A DNA stretch of 64,000 bases from Candidatus Phyllobacterium onerii (GTDB taxonomy: Bacteria; Pseudomonadota; Alphaproteobacteria; Rhizobiales; Rhizobiaceae), in the NCBI RefSeq assembly GCF_028331445.1, contig NZ_JAQMHX010000003.1, positions 372,001 to 436,000 on the forward strand, given 5' to 3'. A program made the position numbers and the translations under genes. Shown one piece after another: positions 60,497 through 64,000 of the stretch. The first letter of the stretch is position 1, and the number at the start of each line of letters is the position of its first letter. The notes beneath the pieces were generated by a model that made no database searches, had not been told where the DNA came from, and worked only from the letters and a program-made list of their open reading frames with translations.

Positions 60497-60922
60497 ATGA
60501 AGAAAATGGCTTTCATGGACCGCTATCCGATTATCGTCACGCCACGAAAGGAAGCCTGCCGCGATTTCTGGATCCGGCACCTGGGCTTCGTCAGTGGCTT
60601 CGATAGTACCTGGTTTTGCTTGCTTTTGGCGGAAGACCAGTCCGCATCCATCGCGTTCATGACCCCCGATCACCCCTCCGCACCGCCCGGTTCCGAGAGC
60701 TTCAGCGGCACTGGCATGTGCTTTGAACTGCAGGTGGAGGATGCCCGAGCAACGTTTGAAAAGATGAACGCTACCGGTCTGAAAATCGAATATCCGTTGA
60801 CGGACGAGCCCTTTGGGCAACGCCGTTTCGGGTTTCATGATCCCTCCGGCCTGTGGATCGACGTGGTCGAACAGATCGAATCAGAAGCCGGTTTCTGGGA
60901 CAAATATATGATCGGCGGCTAG
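60497..60922 (+). CDS. VOC (glyoxalase-fold) family protein
   Basis: A 141-aa vicinal-oxygen-chelate protein: YPIIVTPRKEACRDFWIRHL, GTGMCFELQVEDARATFEKM and FGFHDPSGLWIDVVEQ. It may be a dioxygenase, isomerase or resistance protein; no specific activity is clear. Start is ATG 60497 or 60506; AGGATGAAGA supports the second. Confidence 0.9.
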   Translation: MKKMAFMDRYPIIVTPRKEACRDFWIRHLGFVSGFDSTWFCLLLAEDQSASIAFMTPDHPSAPPGSESFSGTGMCFELQVEDARATFEKMNATGLKIEYPLTDEPFGQRRFGFHDPSGLWIDVVEQIESEAGFWDKYMIGG

Positions 60923-61308
60923 CGCTCGCCCGGCACTGGCGTCGGGTTGCCCTCCTTGTCGAGGGCAACCATCACGAAATCGGCGTGCGTGACGCGTTCC
61001 ATCAGATCCGAGAGGTAGCGTTGTGCCCAGGCTTCGACCTTCAACGTAATCGAAGTGCGTCCGACACGGTCGATATGAGTATAGACGCACAATGTGTCGC
61101 CGATCTTTACCGGTTTTGCGAAGGCCATTTCCTTGACCGCGGCGGTCACCACCCTGCCCCTTGCCCGCTCTGCAGCCCTGATACCGCAGGACAAATCCAT
61201 CTGTGCCATGACCCAACCGCCGAAAATGTCCCCCGCTGCGTTCGCATCGGCCGGCATCGCCAGTGTACGCAGCGTCAATTCGCCGATAGGTTTGGTTTGT
61301 TCGCTCAA
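60919..61308 (-). CDS. YciA-type acyl-CoA thioesterase (hotdog fold)
   Basis: About 129 aa. It has the hotdog blocks LRTLAMPADANAAGDIFGGW (catalytic Asn/Asp region), DLSCGIRAAERARGRVVTAA and the ribbon-like C-terminal VMVALDKEGNPTPVP. It hydrolyses acyl-CoA. TTG 61308 with GGAGA upstream is the best start; ATG 61344 in the same frame is possible. Convergent with the VOC gene, 4-bp overlap. Confidence 0.88.
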   Translation of the reverse strand: MSEQTKPIGELTLRTLAMPADANAAGDIFGGWVMAQMDLSCGIRAAERARGRVVTAAVKEMAFAKPVKIGDTLCVYTHIDRVGRTSITLKVEAWAQRYLSDLMERVTHADFVMVALDKEGNPTPVPGER

Positions 61309-61480
61309 CTGCTGTCTCCATCGACTAATGCGGATTTGCAGCATGATGCTTTGCAGCGGCAGATTTGGAAAGGGCCCGATGCAAGAACTGTCGGAAACCC
61401 GACAGTGCGGGTCGCTACGTGGTTTCGGCATGACGCGGAGTGTGGCCTAGTCTGATCGATAGTGAGCATCCGGAGGGATC

Positions 61481-62677
61481 ATGAAAATCACAGATGTCAA
61501 AACCTTCGTGGTTGGCAATCCGCCGCCTTCTTTCGGTGGGACATGGTTTCTCTTTGTCAAACTCACCACCGATTCAGGTGTAGTCGGCTATGGCGAGGCT
61601 TACAATTCGACCATCAGTCCGCAAGTCATGCGAAAGGTCGTCGAAGACGTAGCCGAGCGCTGGCTCATCGGCGAGGACCCTCACCATATCGAACGGTTCT
61701 TTCGCCGCGCCTATTCCGCCGGCTTTACCCAGCGCCCCGATGTGACGATCATGGGAGCGGTGTCTGCACTTGAAATGGCCTGCTGGGATATCATCGGCAA
61801 GGAAGCCGACAAGCCGGTGTACGAACTGCTCGGTGGCAAGGTGCATGAACGGCTGCGCAGCTACACCTACATCTATCCCAAGCCGGAATTGGGTGAGACG
61901 TCGGCCATTTACTGGAACGCCGAAGCCTCTGCCGAGCGGGCGGCAGAGTACGTAGCGCAAGGCTATACGGCGGTGAAGTTCGATCCGGTCGCCCCTTATA
62001 CGTCGTTCGACCCGCGTCAACTGTCGCTGGAACAGCTTGATCTTGGTGAGAAATTCGCGCGGCTGGTTCGTGAAGCCGTCGGTTCCAAGGCTGATCTTTT
62101 ATTCGGAACTCACGGTCAGATGACCCCAACCAGCGCTGTCCGGCTGGCAAAACGCCTGGAACCGTACGATCCCCTATGGCTGGAAGAGCCAGTACCGCCG
62201 GATATGCCGGAAAATATGGGCTATGTGCAGCAACATACGTCGATCCCGGTTGCTTCCGGTGAGCGCCTGACGACGAAGTATGAGTTTCAGCGCCTGCTGG
62301 TGAATCAGGCTGCAAACATCCTGCAAATGAATCTTGGCCGCGTCGGCGGCATACTGGAAGCAAAGAAAATCGCCGGGATGGCAGAAACTTTCCATGCCCA
62401 GATCGCGCCGCACCTCTATTGCGGCCCGATCGTCGGTGCCGCCAATATTCAGATATCAACCTGCAGCCCGAACTTTCTTATTCTCGAATGTATCCAGGCT
62501 TTCGGTGGCTTCCACGCCGATATTCTGAAGAAACCGATTCAATGGGAAGACGGATATGTCATTCCGTCGTCGGAACCGGGCCTCGGCGTGGAGTTGGATG
62601 AAAAGGTGGCGGCAGCCCATGCCTATGAAGGCCACGAACTGCATCTCAACATGGGACGCGATCCATTGATTGTATAG
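61481..62677 (+). CDS. Enolase-superfamily sugar-acid dehydratase (MR/MLE family)
   Basis: A 398-aa enzyme with the mandelate racemase/muconate lactonizing fold. Capping domain to about 125, then the barrel with LFGTHGQMT, LEEPVPPDMPENMGYV, SGERLTTKYEF, MNLGRVGGILEAKKIA and APHLYCGPIV. The metal-ligand position commonly Asp before x-His-Gly reads Gly-Thr-His-Gly here. It is likely a sugar-acid dehydratase (galactonate or gluconate type). The ATG at 61481 has GGAGGGAT upstream. Confidence 0.88.
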   Translation: MKITDVKTFVVGNPPPSFGGTWFLFVKLTTDSGVVGYGEAYNSTISPQVMRKVVEDVAERWLIGEDPHHIERFFRRAYSAGFTQRPDVTIMGAVSALEMACWDIIGKEADKPVYELLGGKVHERLRSYTYIYPKPELGETSAIYWNAEASAERAAEYVAQGYTAVKFDPVAPYTSFDPRQLSLEQLDLGEKFARLVREAVGSKADLLFGTHGQMTPTSAVRLAKRLEPYDPLWLEEPVPPDMPENMGYVQQHTSIPVASGERLTTKYEFQRLLVNQAANILQMNLGRVGGILEAKKIAGMAETFHAQIAPHLYCGPIVGAANIQISTCSPNFLILECIQAFGGFHADILKKPIQWEDGYVIPSSEPGLGVELDEKVAAAHAYEGHELHLNMGRDPLIV

Positions 62678-62795
62678 TCGGGTGTGCGGCACAAATATTT
62701 ATGTGAAGCGATCGCGTCGGAACATGATTCCGCTATATTTCTCAAGCGAATATCGCCAACTATAATCTAGATCCATTCCTCTGAAAGTTTTACCC

Positions 62796-63053
62796 GTGCC
62801 AATCTACATCGAGCTTGTTGGTAGCCTTGCTGCCGCGATCACCACACTGTGCTGGATCCCCCAGATCATCAAGATCGTCCGGCACCGTCAAACAGACAGC
62901 ATTTCTCTCGTCACCAACGTTTCTCTCGCCCTCGGAGTTCTGCTCTGGCTGTTTTACGGAATGATGATCAGCTCCTGGCCGGTCATGGCAGCAAATGGTG
63001 TAACCCTCCTGCTTATTCTCACAATTCTCGGCCTTAAGCTCCGCTACGGCTGA
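62796..63053 (+). CDS. SemiSWEET-family sugar transporter
   Basis: An 85-aa, three-helix protein with the PQ motif in LCWIPQIIKIVRHRQTDSIS and Trp/Asn-bearing helices (VTNVSLALGVLLWLFYG). SemiSWEETs work as dimers for sugar uniport. The start is GTG 62796. It is 118 bp after the dehydratase gene and may serve it (inference). Confidence 0.92.
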   Translation: MPIYIELVGSLAAAITTLCWIPQIIKIVRHRQTDSISLVTNVSLALGVLLWLFYGMMISSWPVMAANGVTLLLILTILGLKLRYG

Positions 63054-63167
63054 GAGGCTGCCATTTCAGATTGAGCTGAAACCAAAAAAATACAATTTCG
63101 GATGCGTTTCGCTTGCTGCGCGATAACGCCATGTTGAACCATCTTTTCAACAGGCAAATCCCGCTGA

Positions 63168-64000
63168 ATGCACGCAATATTTCAAATCAAGTTGACAGAC
63201 GAAGAAGCTGCCCCCGGAGGCCACGACCGACGCTATCGTTTCCGCGACAAGTATCTCGACATTGTTCGCGACGCGCTGGACGACTGGATCATATACTACC
63301 AACCCGCACCTCGCGCAGGTACGCGCGTCATAGGGTCGACGGGATATTTTGCGACAGCGCGGGTCACGTCCGTATATCCGTTGGCGGGTCGCCCCGGATA
63401 TTACGAAGCATCGCTTGAACAATATCTCGAACTTGAAGAGACGGTGCCATTCAGCGTTCCTGATTTTCAGCTCAACAAGAAATTCTATTTCGAAAAGAGC
63501 ATGGTGCAGTCGGATGGCAGGATGAATTCGCATACGATCCAGCAGCAGGTTCGAGCCCTCTCCAATCAAGAATATGAAAAAATCGAGAGAGCTGGTTTCA
63601 GAAAGAACTGGCACGAATACGAGGAGCTGTTAGTGGTAGCGCCTTCTTACGGTTTCGCCGAAGACCCACCGGAATCTGTCGAGCGCGACCGCATACTGAC
63701 ATCAAGAGCCTTCCGGGATCGTGTGTTCAGGCAACGCGTGGGCAAAGCCTACAATATGCGATGTGCAATGACAGGCATATCACTGCAAGCTCCGGACGGA
63801 ACCTGTGAACTGGAATGTGCGCACATCAAACCCGTAGAAGATGGCGGTCCCGACTCCCTCAACAACGGGATACTCTTGTTTCAATCGATCCACTGGATGT
63901 TCGATAACGGTCTGATCTCCATCGGTCCAGACTACCAGATCCTGAAATCGTCTCGCTATAACGAACCCAAGATTGACGGTCTTCTCAACGAATCAGGAAA
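63168..64000 (+). CDS. HNH endonuclease, 3' end outside window
   Basis: At least 277 aa, open to the window end. A stop codon (TGA 63165-63167) lies directly before ATG 63168. The C-terminal part has an HNH domain: RCAMTGISL, then CELECAHIKPVEDGGPDSLN, LLFQSIHWMFDNGLISIG (His-Asn-His pattern). The N-terminal 180 residues resemble YDG/SRA- or PvuRts1-like nuclease partners only loosely; I cannot assign them. Possible restriction or defence enzyme of the kind found singly in rhizobia. Confidence 0.85.
   Translation, partial: MHAIFQIKLTDEEAAPGGHDRRYRFRDKYLDIVRDALDDWIIYYQPAPRAGTRVIGSTGYFATARVTSVYPLAGRPGYYEASLEQYLELEETVPFSVPDFQLNKKFYFEKSMVQSDGRMNSHTIQQQVRALSNQEYEKIERAGFRKNWHEYEELLVVAPSYGFAEDPPESVERDRILTSRAFRDRVFRQRVGKAYNMRCAMTGISLQAPDGTCELECAHIKPVEDGGPDSLNNGILLFQSIHWMFDNGLISIGPDYQILKSSRYNEPKIDGLLNESG

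Overview
The window looks like the chromosome of a plant- or soil-associated member of the Rhizobiales (Hyphomicrobiales), near Phyllobacterium, Mesorhizobium or Brucella/Ochrobactrum. Support comes from a BP26/Omp28-type SIMPL protein, an lsrB(vtlR)-trxB-lrp-GT25-lpsB-greA block with an AbcR-like sRNA downstream of lsrB, a BacA/ExsE-like ABC protein, typical alphaproteobacterial rpoD and dnaG, and CCUCCUCCC-loop sRNAs. Names rest on motif and family recognition by eye; no search was run.

Layout: 0-4.9 kb holds a 5'-truncated NtrY-type kinase with no NtrX gene after it, a 33-residue membrane protein, an HWE kinase, a heme-copper-oxidase-like membrane protein and a CAU-anticodon tRNA. 5.0-17.2 kb is the most unusual region, a complete sugar-transport PTS with its own fused HPr-EI, a SorC-family regulator, an acetoin-dehydrogenase-like complex (E1 alpha, E1 beta, alpha/beta-hydrolase-type E2), a type II DXP reductoisomerase-like protein (DRL), and two unknown genes on the opposite strand. 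17.2-30 kb is mostly core or envelope: BP26, a repeat-bearing OmpA protein, rpoD, dnaG and a Na/Pi cotransporter. 30.1-33.7 kb is accessory: an sRNA with three anti-SD hairpins, a cupin, a GDSL-like hydrolase, and an SDR gene flanked by a 78-bp duplication of the end of yqeY. 34-49 kb has carA, carB, small-molecule enzymes, an ABC protein with a degenerate ATP site, cspA and aatA. 49.7-55 kb is the AbcR/lsrB/LPS block. 55-64 kb has a PQQ-type dehydrogenase, transporters, an extensin-like lipoprotein, LtrA, an enolase-superfamily dehydratase, a SemiSWEET and a truncated HNH nuclease.

Main proposal (inference): the 5.0-17.1 kb region may encode catabolism of a branched polyol such as 2-C-methyl-D-erythritol. 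The glucitol-type PTS would import and phosphorylate it to MEP. DRL would run in reverse to give 1-deoxy-D-xylulose 5-phosphate. That compound is a methyl-ketone acyloin like acetoin, so the Aco-like complex could cleave it to acetyl-CoA and glyceraldehyde 3-phosphate. No sorbitol-6-phosphate dehydrogenase lies in the cluster, and the two transcription units share the same 10-bp motif in their promoters, which suggests one regulon.
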